Shown: positions 12,901 through 24,700 of the stretch, one piece after another
Layout: the number at the start of each line of letters is the position of its first letter
How positions within the stretch are numbered: the first letter of the stretch is position 1
NCBI GenBank assembly: GCA_021292105.1
Contig: CM037870.1
Span: 23,886,424-23,950,423 of the forward strand
Direction of reading: 5' to 3'
Source: Anadara kagoshimensis
Lineage: Eukaryota; Mollusca; Bivalvia; Arcoida; Arcidae
DNA: 64,000 bases
The notes under the pieces: model-generated
What the model was told of the DNA's origin: nothing
Database searches by the model: none
The model's input: the letters and a program-made list of their open reading frames with translations, nothing else
Position numbers and translations under genes: made by a program

Positions 12901-13677
12901 ATCTACTAAATTGAAGTTTTCCCCGTTTACTGGTTATTTATTTTGCAACAGAAGACCAGAACTTAATCGATTGAATTTCATATTTTCATAGACTCTACAA
13001 TAATGATAACAAAGTAATATTTTCTATCATTAAATAGTATGGCATCGAAATTAAAAAAAAAAGATTACATGTATATATTTTCACAAAGATTAAAAACGCC
13101 TCGATATAAGTGACACAATCTTGACTGGGACGTGAAACACCACTGTTACATCCCACTCTCATTTGTCAATTCTTATTCATTGGGTCTTGCGGTTACATTC
13201 CGACGGTGACTATGTTTAGCTTAGAAGCCTATTATATAGGCGTCTAGCACCCGTCAAAGTGCGTATTTATATCAGGGTTAGCGCTGTCATTTGCTTATTT
13301 AGCTAATTGCTAATTTTTATAATTTCTGGCAATGAAAAAGCTCAAAATTCAAGTTGTATTTATTAGATTACCACACCATTAAACACATATAATTTACTCA
13401 CCGTTCAAAGTCGTAAGCAAATGCAATAAACAGGGGTCTCAACATGTGTTTGTATTTTCTTTGTATTGCCTTGCTTGTTTGACTGTTTTTTATGTTACTT
13501 GTATTGTTCCGCGTTCTTGGTTGTGTTCGCTTGTGCAAAACACACGTTTTTCAGTCTCAAATTCCCTTCTTATTTTTGTACATTTTCAATTTTAGTGGAG
13601 GGTTAAATTAGAATTCTTTCCCATAATTATGAACAAATAAATGAAACAAATGACATATTATACCAGTGTTAATTTTA

Positions 13678-13725
13678 CAACACTAGACGACCGTTTCGGA
13701 ATACAATTCCTCATCAGTATTGCTT
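13678..13725 (-). ncRNA. Type I hammerhead ribozyme motif, core intact
   Basis: Read on the minus strand: CTGATGA (13717-13711), stem II GGAAT-TGT-ATTCC (13710-13698, five perfect pairs), GAAA (13697-13694), a tiny stem III ACG-GT-CGT (13694-13687), the cleavable C at 13686, and stem I (TAGTGTT pairing with AGCAATA, one mismatch). All invariant core bases of the hammerhead are present in order. Open stem I and a three-pair stem III are typical of metazoan type I hammerheads in repetitive DNA, which often need a dimer to cleave well. Cleavage would fall between 13686 and 13685. Confidence 0.75.
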
Positions 13726-14324
13726 GGATCAAGAATTTTTCTTCCAAAAGTATTGATTAAAAAATAAGTAAATAAATAAATAATGGGTTTGCTGAAAATA
13801 GGTTTGACTAAGGGTAACGTGTCGATGAGTGTTTTGATACAACCCCCCAGCGGAGATCCAAAAGTGTGTCATAGATTTATTTACGTGACACGATTAATAG
13901 AGTGTGAACAGAAGGAAAGTTATTCACAAACAAATTGGACACTACTATCTCTTAGTTAAGTGTTTTGATATTTTCACGGAACCCTGAAAAACTTATAGAA
14001 CTTTCAAAGTTAAAATCTATAATTTGTAAACTCGGAAATAACTTCATGAAGTAAAAGGGGGCGTTACCCGAAGGATTAGTACAGAGATAGACAGACGGAG
14101 TGTGATAAGATTGTTATACCAATCCAAATGTTATTCTTAATATAGAAATGATTTCAAGATGAACTTAGAAGTTTTTGAAAAGTTTAAGCACATATTAAGG
14201 ATGTTTTTGTGAATTTTTGTTGTTGTATTTTTGGATACTGTAAATATATCTATACCTGTTGTGTAAGTATCATATTATAATGGGGCTGTTTCAACAGTTC
14301 AATGTGCTACTTTTACTAGACTAT

Positions 14325-14500
14325 AGAGTCGGACCTGCGATAAAAGTCACCTCTATATAAGGGCCACCTGCTTTTATATGCTGGTAAAATTTTATCCCAA
14401 TTGCTCTTTATTTTCATGAATGTTATTTGAAACCTCGGCTAGTAAAGGCCACTCTCACTGGTTCCATTGGCTGGCCTTTTTAGAGAGATTTGACTGTATA
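14325..14500. repeat. Dispersed repeat, copy 1 of 2
   Basis: About 175 bp sharing CTCTATATAAGGG, CACCTGCTT, ATCCCAATTG and AGATTTGACTGTATA-type ends with the copy at about 60030-60205. Both internal halves carry AAAGGCCAC-like or AAAGGTCAC-like steps. No coding potential. Confidence 0.65.
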
Positions 14501-14809
14501 ATTTACACCTGCTAGTTTTGGATGACAAAATCAAGAACTTATTACCCAAAAAGATAAATTTCAAAATAAATGGTATATTTGGTGTACTATATAGGTATGG
14601 TGTACATATTATCACCTTCTTTCACTTCCGGGTTGTTATGGCCTTGGGTGCCATAAATCAAACAAAATTATGTTTTGCGTCAGATACCATTGTTATGATG
14701 GATTGTGTTTGACACCCCAGTTGATAATTGTCGGAGTTTAACGGCTATATGTGGCCCGTCGGCTAATTTGCAGACCCAAGTAAAGATTTTTTTCATTTTA
14801 CATAGAGGC

Positions 14810-14970
14810 GATCATGTAGTTATGAGATTATGGAGAAAACCAGAGTGCCCAGAGAAAACAACCGACACCCAAGCGAACTGTCAAAATATCTCAAACTAAG
14901 ATCTTCCCATGTGGGTGTCAAACCTGGGCGTTGTTATCTATGGACCACTCAGTCACTGAGGCCCATAAAT
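14810..14970 (-). mobile_element. tRNA-derived SINE
   Basis: The minus strand reads GGGCCTCAGTGACTGAGTGG at the head, then CCCAGGTTTGACACCCAC (degenerate B box), GACAGTTCGCTTGGGTG and TTCTCTGGGCACTCTGG. It is the same family as the copies near 37.8 and 49.9 kb. Confidence 0.65.
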
Positions 14971-15039
14971 ATTTTAGTTGAGGATCATAATGAGGCAGGT
15001 GGAGAAGTAACTCTGTTGTCAAGAGTTGTGACAAAGCGT

Positions 15040-17060
15040 CTCTGTTGCCATATCCAGAGTTTTGAGGTTGTTTCAGAAATTGTCCATCGGATGACATATC
15101 AAGAGTTGTCAGGTAGTAGTTGACATATCATTAGCTGTGAGGTAGTTCCATAAATTGTCCGTCTGTTGACATATCAAGAGTTGTCAGGTAGTAGTTGACA
15201 TATCATTAGCTGTGATGTAGTTCCATAAATTGTCCATCTGTTGACATATCAAGAGTTGTGAGGTAGTAGTTGACATATCATTAGTTGTGAGGTAGTTTCA
15301 GAAATTGTCCATCTGTTGACATATCAAGAGTTGTGAGGTAGTAGTTGACATATCATTAGTTGTGAGGTAGTTCCATAAATTGTCCCATCTGTTGACATAT
15401 CAAGAGTTGTCAGGTAGTAGTTGACATATCATTAGTTGTGAGGTAGTTCCATAAATTGTCCATCTGTTGGCATATCAAGAGTTGTGAGGTAGTAGTTGAC
15501 ATATCATTAGTTGTGAGGTAGTTCCATAAATTGTCCATCTGTTGCCATATCCAGAGTTTTGAGGTTGTTTCAGAAATTGTCCATCTGTTGACATATCAAG
15601 AGTTGTCAGGTAGTAGTTGACATATCATTAGTTGTGAGGTAGTTCCATAAATTGTCCATCTGTTGGCATATCAAGAGTTGTGAGGTAGTTCAGAAATTGT
15701 CCATCTGTTGACATATCAAGAGTTGTCAGGTAGTAGTTGACATATCATTAGTTGTGAGGTAGTTCCATAAATTGTCCATCTGTTGGCATATCAAGAGTTG
15801 TGAGGTAGTTCAGAAATTGTCCATCGGTTGACATATCAAGAGTTGTCAGGTAGTAGTTGACATATCATTAGTTGTGAGGTAGTTCCATAAATTGTCCATC
15901 TGTTGGCATATCAAGAGTTGTGAGGTAGTTCAGAAATTGTCCATCGGTTGACATATCAAGAGTTGTCAGGTAGTAGTTGACATATCATTAGTTGTGAGGT
16001 AGTTCCATAAATTGTCCATCTGTTGACATATCAAGAGTTGCCAGGTAGTAGTTGACATATCATTAGTTGTGAGGTAGTTCCATAAATTATCCATCGGTTG
16101 ACATATCAAGAGTTGTCAGGTAGTAGTTGACATATCATTAGTTGTGAGGTAGTTCCATAAATTATCCATCGGTTGGCATATCAAGAGTTGTGAGGTAGTA
16201 GTTGACATATCATTAGTTGTGAGGTAGTTCCATAAATTGTCATCGTTGACATATCAAGAGTTGTGAGGTAGTATTTGACATATCAGAGTTGTGAGGTAGT
16301 TCCATAAATTGTCCATCTGTTGACATATCAAAAGTTGTGAGGTAGTTCCAGAAATTGTCCGTCTGTTGGCATATCAATAGTTGTGATGTAGTTCCAGACA
16401 TTGTCCGCCTGTTGACATATCAATAGTTGTGAGGTAGTTACAGATAATGTCTGTGTTGACATATCAGATTTTTTGAGGTAGTTCCAGAAATTGCCCGTCT
16501 GTTGACATATCAATAGTTGTTAGGTAGTTCCAGAAATTGTCTGTGTTGACATATCAGATTTTGTAAGGTAGTTCCAGAAATTGCCCGTCTGTTGACATAT
16601 CAATAGTTGTGAGGTAGTTCCAGATAATGTCTGTGTTGACATATCAGATTTTGTGAGGTAGTTCCAGAAATTGTCTGTCTGTTGACATATCAATAGTTGT
16701 GAGGTAGTTCTAGAAATTGTCTGTGTTGACATATCAGATTTTGTAAGGTAGTTCCAGAAATTGCCCGTCTGTTGACATATCTAGTTTTGAGGTAGTTCCA
16801 GAAATTGTCTGTGTTGACATATCAGATTTTGTGAGGTAGTTCCAGAAATTGTCCGTCTGTTGACATATCAAGAGTTGTGAGGTAGTTCAGAAATTATCTG
16901 TGTTGACATATCAAGAGTTGTGAGGTATGTCCAGAAATTGTCCGTCTGTTGACATATCAAGAGTCGTGAGGTATTTCCAGAAATTGTCTGTGTTGATATA
17001 CCAAGAGTTGTGAGGTAGTTCAGAAATTGTCTCTGGTGTAGTTCAAGATATGATATGTGC
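15040..17060. repeat. 2-kb composite minisatellite
   Basis: The first part (to about 16.29 kb) has a 75-bp unit (starts at 15166, 15241, 15316) made of a TTGACATATCAAGAG half and a TTGACATATCATTAG half, each followed by GTTGTGAGGTAG. The second part shifts to a simpler unit of about 44-46 bp with TTCCAGAAATTGTC. Frames of 61-70 codons on the minus strand (repeating TSQLLICQQT) arise from the repeat and are not genes. Confidence 0.95.
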
Positions 17061-17209
17061 AATGTTTAAACAATTTATCATTTCATATCAAATGAAAAAA
17101 ATATTTGAAGTTATCAGCATATTACAATCAAGGATTCAGATAGTAGATGTCATGTAGGTGTATACACTACATCTTACACGGATTTACATGAGCGATCTGA
17201 AATACCGAC

Positions 17210-17303
17210 TTAAGGATCACATCGCCTCTCACTTACGGATCACATCACATCTCACTTACGGATCACATCGCCTCTCACTTACGGATCACATCGCCTCTCA
17301 CCG
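17210..17303. repeat. Short tandem repeat, about 4 copies of a 23-24 bp unit
   Basis: CTTACGGATCACATCGCCTC recurs about four times just upstream of the second Rab gene, followed by a B-box-like AGGTTCGAATCCTA (about 17308-17321). Confidence 0.8.
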
Positions 17304-17794
17304 CCTAGGTTCGAATCCTATTCGGATAGATAGAAGGATAGGAAAGCGTGTTAGCTCGCTTGTCATAGATCGATGGTTTTCTTCAAGTACTCTGGGTTTC
17401 TTCAACATCTTTGATAACTAACCGCCTCGACACCTGAAACAACCTAGACTGGCGAAAAAAACACTTTTGTCATTTACTCCATCTATACATATTGGTGACG
17501 ACAAAACAAATTGGCCGGTTTACGATGCCACAAAGCTATTACTTCAAATGTGTGCATATGCTTGTCCCGAGAATAAAGTCTTTTTACTGGAAAACTTGGA
17601 ATTTTAGGATTCCATATCGTCCTCACTTACAGTAACGTTTGTGGTGTACAAATTGGTGCACTGTTGAATCCCATGGGTATTCTCAGCATCAGTTAAATTA
17701 CATGATTAATGGCAAACCAATCACAAACAATTTTCTACTGCTCTATGAGTATGATGTATTAACAATTGTTTGTTTTATTGTAATCACAGATATT

Positions 17795-18820
17795 ATGAGC
17801 AAGCGGACAAACCCAGCACCACCTAACACCCGGATGGCTAACCCGGTCGTAAGCAAATCAAAACAAATCAAACTGGTCCTTCTAGGAGAATCTGGTGTCG
17901 GAAAATCAAGTATTGCATTAAGATATGTTAGAGGCGAATTTAACGAGCATGGAGAAGCTACAATCGGAGGTAAGCTAATGGCATTAATTTAACGATAATG
18001 ACGATTTTGCTCATACTGACAATAACTTAATGCAAAATAGATTGGCGGCATTAGCAAAATTTTAAGAACTACAAAATCATCACAATGACACACATTTCTA
18101 CAATAAATCTGCCTATAGCTATATCCAACTTGTGCAAAGTTAAAAACTGATGAACTCAGAAACGCTTTAAGTGTTTGATTGATCGATTGATTGATTGATG
18201 TTTAAGGGTCAAGGGGATTTCACTTATATCGGGACATCGCTCTTCTAACTGAGCTACCGTAATGATGAGATTGTCTGGGAAATGCTTAACACATGAGTAT
18301 GGGCTTGGTAAAAACTATTTTGTGTATTTCAAGTTTTTGCATGTTGTGTTTAATTCGAAATTTTGCTTTCTTGTCTTACAGCGGCTTTTCTTACGAAGAC
18401 CATCAATGTAAATGGTTGTGCTATAAAATTTGACATATGGGATACTGCAGGCCAGGAGCGGTATCATAGCCTGGCACCCATGTATTATAGAGGTGCTCCT
18501 GCTGCTGTTGTGGTGTATGACGTTTGCAGCATGGTAAGTTTGATGTGTGAATATCATAGTCTGGCACCCATGTATTATAGAGATGCTCCTGCTGCTGTTG
18601 TGATGTATGACGTTTGCAGGATGGTAAGTTACTGCAGGTCAGGAGACATATCATAGCATGGGACTTATGTATTATAGAGATGCTCCTGCTGCTGTTGTGG
18701 TGTATGACGTTTGCAGCATGGTAAGTTTGATGTGTGAATATCATAGTCTGGCACCCATGTATTATAGAGATGCTCTTGCTGCTGTTGTGATGTATGACGT
18801 TTGCAGCATGGCAAGTTTGA

Positions 18821-18856
<36 letters not shown>

Positions 18857-21331
18857 CTTGCATGGGAGATTGCAGTTCAGCATAAGTATCATAGTCTGGT
18901 ACCCATTTGCTATTGAGGTACATCTGCTCAGCGGGGGGCTGAAGTGAATGGCGTCTGAAGCATTGTGAACATCTTTTTATTGCAATAACTCGCAGTGAAT
19001 ATTTAGGGGTTTACATTGCTGAACAATTTTGATATTTATTCTTTTTCTCTTTATGATATACAAAATGTATTTTGATAGAAACACTAGGTTGGATAAAAAT
19101 GACCTCATCAAGACAATCAATTCAATGGATCAGGCAATGCACTACAAAGTCAAGCACCATCAGGAAAATACGGTACCCGTAAGGTGACTGGTGCAAAAAA
19201 GTTATTTCGTAATTTTGCAATAGCCATTTCCTAATTTCAAAATACAAATGTAGCAAATTCGTTAAGCGTAAAATTCATATGGTATTTTTTAGGCCCTCAA
19301 AGTTTTATGACCGTTGTCACAATATTGTTAATACGTATGATATCTTCTGTATCCAAAATTATCTTGGACTTAATTGAGGTCCCATAATTCCATGTTCCTT
19401 TCATTCTAAATTTTGATTTACACATGGCGGATGTAGCTACCTAGATGGCGGATGTAGCTACCTAGATGGCGGATGTAGCTACCTAGACATTTTCTCGAGG
19501 TGCTTACCGTTCCAAAAGCCTCATCTTCCCAGTAGAAGTTCACATGTTTAACTGAATTTGTCAGTTTCAAAGTTTTTGCTTTGATTTTGCTATTGTGATT
19601 TGGACATGTGTCGGTATGTTTCTGTTTGATTTGTTATTTTGTGACCAAGTGCATCTCTGTCTGCTGCAAATTGCTTTCTTTTATATCATGCACCTTTTTA
19701 ACGGTTTGAAGACATGTTCAAGGGTTGTTAAAAATAAGACTTATTTTATTTTCCATCTAGAACTCCTTTAACAGAGCAAATCTTTGGGTCAAAGAATTAT
19801 TACAGCAGACGTCACAGATGGTCATTGTTTTGGCGGGAAATAAAGCTGATATGGCGGGAGACAACAGAGCCGTTACAAAAGAGGTAAGAGGTTCCAAACA
19901 GCTACCAGCTACCACCTGAGAATCAAATTAGATACCGTGTTAATAGCAACATGATCAAAACATTGTGGAAGTGTTTGTGGAGTTTAATGTTGTCCTTTAG
20001 CAAGTTGACTTAATGCAAATATACATCTTCCGTAGGCTGTATATTATTTTCAAATTCACGTGTTATCGTATAAGACTAAGTTCAATTTACCATCGAATTT
20101 AGTGCGTGGGTGTGACGACCAATATAACCATGTGATTGTTACCTGTGACCATTTGTATGCTCGTTTTCTTTGCGATATATAGAGCTAGAGAGTAGGATTG
20201 ATAGGAGTAACATCTTCATTTTTTTAAACATATTCAAGTTTTACAGATTCTAAGTTTAGTTTGCAATATTGAATTAGTGGGGATACTTTTCATGTGTTTC
20301 GAAAGGCTACAGTTTTGTTTTGTATAACGAAAACATTTGCATGACTTTTGTATGTTCGGTTTATTTGCCGGTTCCCGCCACCACCCACTGAAGAACTGAC
20401 AACCTACAATTAGCAAAAGTATCTTGACTAGGGTTTAAAACGCCATAACTCCGGGATCGACTCTATTCCTTCGAATAAAAGATGGATAGTTTGTTGAGTT
20501 GGACTATTAGTAGGAAAGGGTAATTAATAGATAAGCAAGTTGTTTCTTGAAAAACACACTTAAAACTTTATTCTATTGTATGTTTTAGGAAGGAAAGGAC
20601 TTTGCAGACGAACATGGTTTAATTTTTGCTGAAACCTCAGCTAAAACTGGAATGAATGTTGAAGACATATTTCATAGCGTAGGTTAGTATCATAAAGATA
20701 TCGGCCAATATCTCAAATGTTTAATGCATCAAGGAACAGTCCGGATTGGCTACTAACATGATGAACCAACCAGCCTTCCTGTTGATGGCAAGTGGTGTGC
20801 ATTTTATTTGGTAAATTGGAAGACGAATGACATACGGTATGCTACTGGCTTTCAGAGTAGAAGGTTGTGAGTTTAAACGCCAACTGCGGCTGTGAAAGAT
20901 TCATAGGTGTTTTTTCTTCGTTACCTGTCTCTTAGAGTTGCACATGTTTTGTTCGATCTATGGAATGTGTGGTATAAGTGTCATGTGCTGATTTTGAATG
21001 CATTATTTTAATAAACATTCAAAATTAGCACATGGCAACAGATTGGTTGAATGAATGTAGATTTGCAGTCTCAATCAAGAAATTCCTTTATCCTTTTTAA
21101 GTACATTTGTATAAAGAGGCAGTAGTTATGACCTTTGCAGGGCAATGTGCAATGGGGTTTCTAGAGCATTTATTTTAGAATAAAACATATCTTTATGTTC
21201 ATATGTTTTACATTTTCATTTTAGCTGTAAAATTGGCAACAGACGTGCCGTCACAGGGGCCTGGTGGAGTCGGTTGTGGTGGAAAAAATGTCAAGTTAAA
21301 GAACGAAGGGGAGAAAAAGGGTTGTTGCTAG
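17795..21331 (+). CDS. Diverged Rab5-like GTPase (paralogue 2), five coding exons
   Basis: Rab-family GTPase, Rab5 subfamily by sequence. Exons: 17795-17969, 18382-18533, 19761-19883, 20589-20682, 21225-21331, giving 651 nt and 216 residues. Core exon sizes and phases are identical to the neighbouring Rab5. The P-loop is GESGVGKS, with Gly where Rab5 has Ala (human Rab5A Ala30). Switch I is altered ([11 protein letters not shown] instead of [11 protein letters not shown]), while switch [22 protein letters not shown] is intact; NKAD and ETSAK are present. The tail ends KKGCC. The start follows an acceptor (ATCACAG at 17783-17789); the frame stays open upstream to 17639, but that is read as intron. 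The 3' half of exon 2 is repeated four times in the following intron, with several intact donors. The switch I changes suggest altered effector or GEF contacts (inference). All nucleotide-binding motifs remain, so there is no sign of a pseudogene. Confidence 0.93.
18180..18290. mobile_element. Truncated SINE in intron 1 of Rab paralogue 2
   Basis: It contains CACTTATATCGGGACATCGC and AACTGAGCTACCG next to GTAATGATGAG and GGGAAATGCTTAAC. These segments occur in the fuller SINE at 39.8-40.1 kb. Confidence 0.5.
18551..18965 (+). repeat. Four tandem copies of the 3' half of Rab5-like exon 2
   Basis: Directly after exon 2 (ends 18533) come copies A (about 18551-18623), B (about 18631-18720), C (about 18738-18810) and a decayed D (about 18890-18965). 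Each repeats the stretch encoding [20 protein letters not shown]. A and B are followed by intact GTAAGT donors (18624, 18721). C has GCAAGT and D has none. Copy B reaches further 5' and also keeps the ACTGCAGG part. The offsets between exon ends are 90, 97 and 90 nt. A (GA)n run at about 18825-18853 separates C from D. No copy has a convincing acceptor of its own, so they can act only as alternative 3' ends of exon 2 or as decoys. Confidence 0.93.
19376..19645 (+). mobile_element. Inverted-arm repeat family, plus-oriented arm
   Basis: The arm signature runs TCCATGTTCCTTTCATTC, then GTGTAGCT, AGGTGCTTACC, then TTGTGATTTGGACATG. Other plus arms are at about 25763-25990, 26778-26985, 32308-32465, 33955-34110, 34125-34290, 36675-36770, 37420-37560, 38455-38665, 38960-39085, 40220-40355 and 40675-40815. 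Minus arms are at about 26405-26612, 27405-27618, 27840-27960, 30765-30945, 33755-33920 and 35145-35400. Confidence 0.8.
19430..19486. repeat. Three copies of a 24-bp unit inside a dispersed repeat
   Basis: ATGGCGGATGTAGCTACCTAG is present three times in a row. It is an internal expansion of one part (GGCGGGTGTAGCTAG in other copies) of the inverted-arm repeat family in intron 2 of Rab paralogue 2. Confidence 0.85.
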
Positions 21332-21494
21332 GACAATATAATGTTGTTTAACGTATTCTGTGATACCTTTTATATTAAGAATACCACTAGAGTTTTTCTA
21401 AAAAATGAAATATTATGTGCTTTTAAAGAACAAACTCATATTTTTGAGGGAGCAGATTTGTATATACGGTACAGACCCGTTGAAAGTTTAAACT

Positions 21495-21762
21495 AACCGT
21501 TGGGAATTTGTGCGGGCTGTTCATCTAGGGGCCCTCGTTATTTATATCTCGACTGGGACTTTGTGCGGGCTGCTCAACTCGGAGCCCTCGTTATTTATAT
21601 CTCGACTGGGACTTTGTGCGGGCTGCTCAACTCGGAGCCCTCGTTATTTATATCTCGACTGGGACTTTGTGCGGGCTGCTCAACTCGGAGCCCTCGTTAT
21701 TTATATCTCGACTGGGACTTTGTGCGGGCTGCTCAACTCGGAGCCCTCGTTATTTATATTTT
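21495..21762. repeat. 53-bp tandem repeat, about 5 copies
   Basis: CTCGACTGGGACTTTGTGCG starts at 21548, 21601, 21654 and 21707, a 53-bp period with almost no divergence. Because 53 is not divisible by three and the unit lacks stops in all plus frames, three overlapping open frames run through it. They are repeat artefacts. It lies 160 bp past the stop codon of Rab paralogue 2, possibly in its 3' UTR. Confidence 0.93.
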
Positions 21763-21799
21763 GACAGCTTTTCGGCAGAAGCTATGTATCCCATCTTAA

Positions 21800-24700
21800 G
21801 ACAGTCTGGTGTCAGATCGGCAGCTCATCTTGACCCCTCGTTATCATTATTTCGACAAACGATTTGATCTAATTGCAGCTTTAAAATCACTATTTGATCA
21901 TATCCCCGTCACTGGGTTGCAGGGCTTCTGCTCCTTTTGGTTAGTTCAGTGTTTTAACTTTCGACAGGTCTGTGCTGTACCTTACTTACGTTAAGGTTAA
22001 GATTAAGGTTTAAAAGGTTGCACAATACCATAGGGAATTGGTGCGCAAAAAGTAATCACCATTGCGTAATCACCTCGATGGCCAGTTACAAAGGATTTCT
22101 TTTACCATGCCCAAGGTATGTATAAATTGAAACTAACCATTCCATAATATTAAACAATGTTTCTTCTTAATGTGTATATACTGTCTAATTATGAATTGCA
22201 ACATGCTCATTTAATAAATATTTTGTTAAACATTTTTGTAATATACATTTAATATCAATCGGGGAATTTTTTACCTGGATTTATTTCGAACACATTAGCT
22301 GCAAAAAGAACAAGGCGCGAATATAAGAACGTTCGCGAATATTTAATATATAATTTGCATTTGCACTGAATTTCATCACATAGCGCACAATGTCGCTACT
22401 AGCGAAACTTAAATTGACATGACAATTCTCCAAATTTTAATATAGTTGTAACATTTCTGGTTTTAATTTGTTTGAAGACAAATTTAAATTCAAACATTAT
22501 TATTATTATTACATGTATTAATATTGAATGATATTTTGATGTTTTCTTATCTTAACGAGATAAAGTAATTAATACAATTTGTAAATTAATTAATACCAGT
22601 GTTAATGAATTTATGTATTTTTATTACACCTGTCTGACTTTAAGCAGTTCTCTTGTATGTTTTAAAATGTATTTACTGGCCAGTTTTTTAACATGGTTGT
22701 GCAAGACCAGTCAATTCACAACGGTAGTGATAGACAACACTTCGTACTGACACAGTTTTTTTTATAGGTAAACAACATTGAGCTGTCCGCTTGACCTTTA
22801 ATTCAAATTTATGTACTGACATGAATACACGTTTTATGATGGAGCGAGTGCACTTATTGCAAAACGTAACACTGCCCGTGTATTGTGTGAGTCTTTCTAT
22901 ATGAAGACTATATGAAAGTTCAAGAAGACAGGTCAGTGTTGTTTGATAAATATAATTGGCTATTTAGGTTATAAATAATTTGCACAATGAAATTGGTCAA
23001 GCAAAATCTCCCTGGCAACATGTTTTTTTTTAATATATTTATTGTAATGCAATACCAGCTTTATCGATTATTTGGCGTCATGGATGGAAAATATATGAAT
23101 TGGTTGATACTTTTTGGTGATTTAAATTGACTGTGAAATCATGTTTTAAGTGCTGTCTAATTTTTGTTGTTCTTGGAAAATACCACTGTGTCGGATAGTA
23201 AAGTTGTTTGTTGTGGTTACCTATTAAGGTATGCTTGTATTTGGTTGACGTTGTAACTTCACAGGAAGGGTGTCCACAAAAACAACGAAAAATTGAGACA
23301 CCACGAAATTAATGCTTCCATAGTATGTTGCTTTAAAAGGTTGCACAATACTATAGGGAATTGGTGCGCAAATAGTAATCATCATTGTCCTTTATAAACA
23401 AATGCCATCTCCATACAAATCATTCTGATATATATAATGTACCTTGTTGTTGGCCAGTTTAATGTTTCTGACATATGGGTCTATTGAAGATATGGAATAT
23501 TGAAATATGTAGTTTATTACAAGTATGGAAGTGTGTAAGGGTGATTTTACACAGTTTGAAATTGTTTAGTTTTGTGTGCATTTAGGAGCAATATTTAATA
23601 TCAAAAACCTTGAAACGTCAAAGAATATTCATGTTTCTGTTGAAGATGTGCATATATATCAAATATATTATAAATATATGGCATGGAATTATTTAATATT
23701 CCACTGTTGTTTTTTCCCATACTTTAGAATTAAAATTGCTTTTTGCCATTTCTTTTAAACAAAGGAACTCTTTGTAAATTGAACTGCTCTAACACTTTTG
23801 AAATACCACAATATGTATCTACATACATGTAAGATTTGTTAATTTCTTTGTTAATTGAACTGCTCTAACACTTTTGAAACACCACAAAATTTAACATGTA
23901 ATATTTGTTATTTCATGATTTTCTCCATTTTCCAAATGTTGAAATTGTTACTTTTTAGCATTTCTCGTCTTATTTTACACAAAAAATAATAAATTGTACA
24001 TCAATTTGACCGTTTGAGTGTTTGACCCATTTCAACATATAACATATATTTTATCAGATTATTCTAATAGAATTAAGAAAGATTCAATGTACACAATGTT
24101 TAGAAAACTTCAATTGTATCATGTAGCACATGATTGATACTCTAATGTAACTTTTTAGAAAAAAGCTCATCTAAGACAGACTATATGAAGGTCTTATTCA
24201 GGTTGATTAAACTTCCATCAAAACAGTTACGAAATCAGAAGGAAAGTTGTAGCTTAAATAAAACCAAATGCCACTGAACTATCTTTAACAAATGCAATGA
24301 ATTTCTTGACCCGAGTTATCTTCAGGTGAAGGACGAGTGCGTGCAATAATTTATTTATCCAAGCCACTATTTGAAAAAATAACTTTAACTCAATTACCAC
24401 AATTTTTTAAAATAAAATAAAATTGCATTTTCCTGGCATGGCTGTACAAATTATTTGAGTAGAAAATATTGTTACTCGTCCTTGACTTGTATATAAGACT
24501 AGTTCGATAGAAATGAGCTTTGTTATTTTGGTGAACTTTGTATATGTTTTTAATCGAGTACATAGAACAATTGTAATATTAATACAACTTGTATCATTTT
24601 AACATTTAACATTCATTTTATATTGTCAGGAATAATGTAGAGATTTCAGACTTTATATAATATAATTTTATAAATAAAAATATTTTTTTTCAAAACAACT

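Larger units (their letters stand above)
11401..14300. other. Head-to-head intergenic region, no gene seen
   Basis: Between the Rab5 promoter and the repeats before paralogue 2. It is AT-rich with no splice-linked coding segments. It contains the TGATATCA cluster (12140-12900), an (AT)n run near 12805-12824 and the hammerhead-like repeat at about 13650-13740. Confidence 0.6.

Noticed and set aside
16328-17062. Three minus-strand open frames with repeated TSQLLICQQT-like motifs
   Set aside because: They are translations of the minisatellite, with no start context, splice signals or family resemblance, and the period drifts out of frame.
17639-17794. N-terminal extension of the second Rab gene upstream of [10 protein letters not shown]
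   Set aside because: The frame is open, but a good acceptor lies just before the chosen ATG and the upstream residues do not resemble a Rab N-terminus.
21980-22015. Telomere-like TTAAGG repeats
   Set aside because: Only a few imperfect units are present and molluscan telomeres are TTAGGG, so it is chance similarity.
22010-23384. LTR pair of a small retroelement (52-bp repeats 1.3 kb apart)
   Set aside because: The repeats are too short, and no primer-binding site, polypurine tract or coding remnant lies between them.
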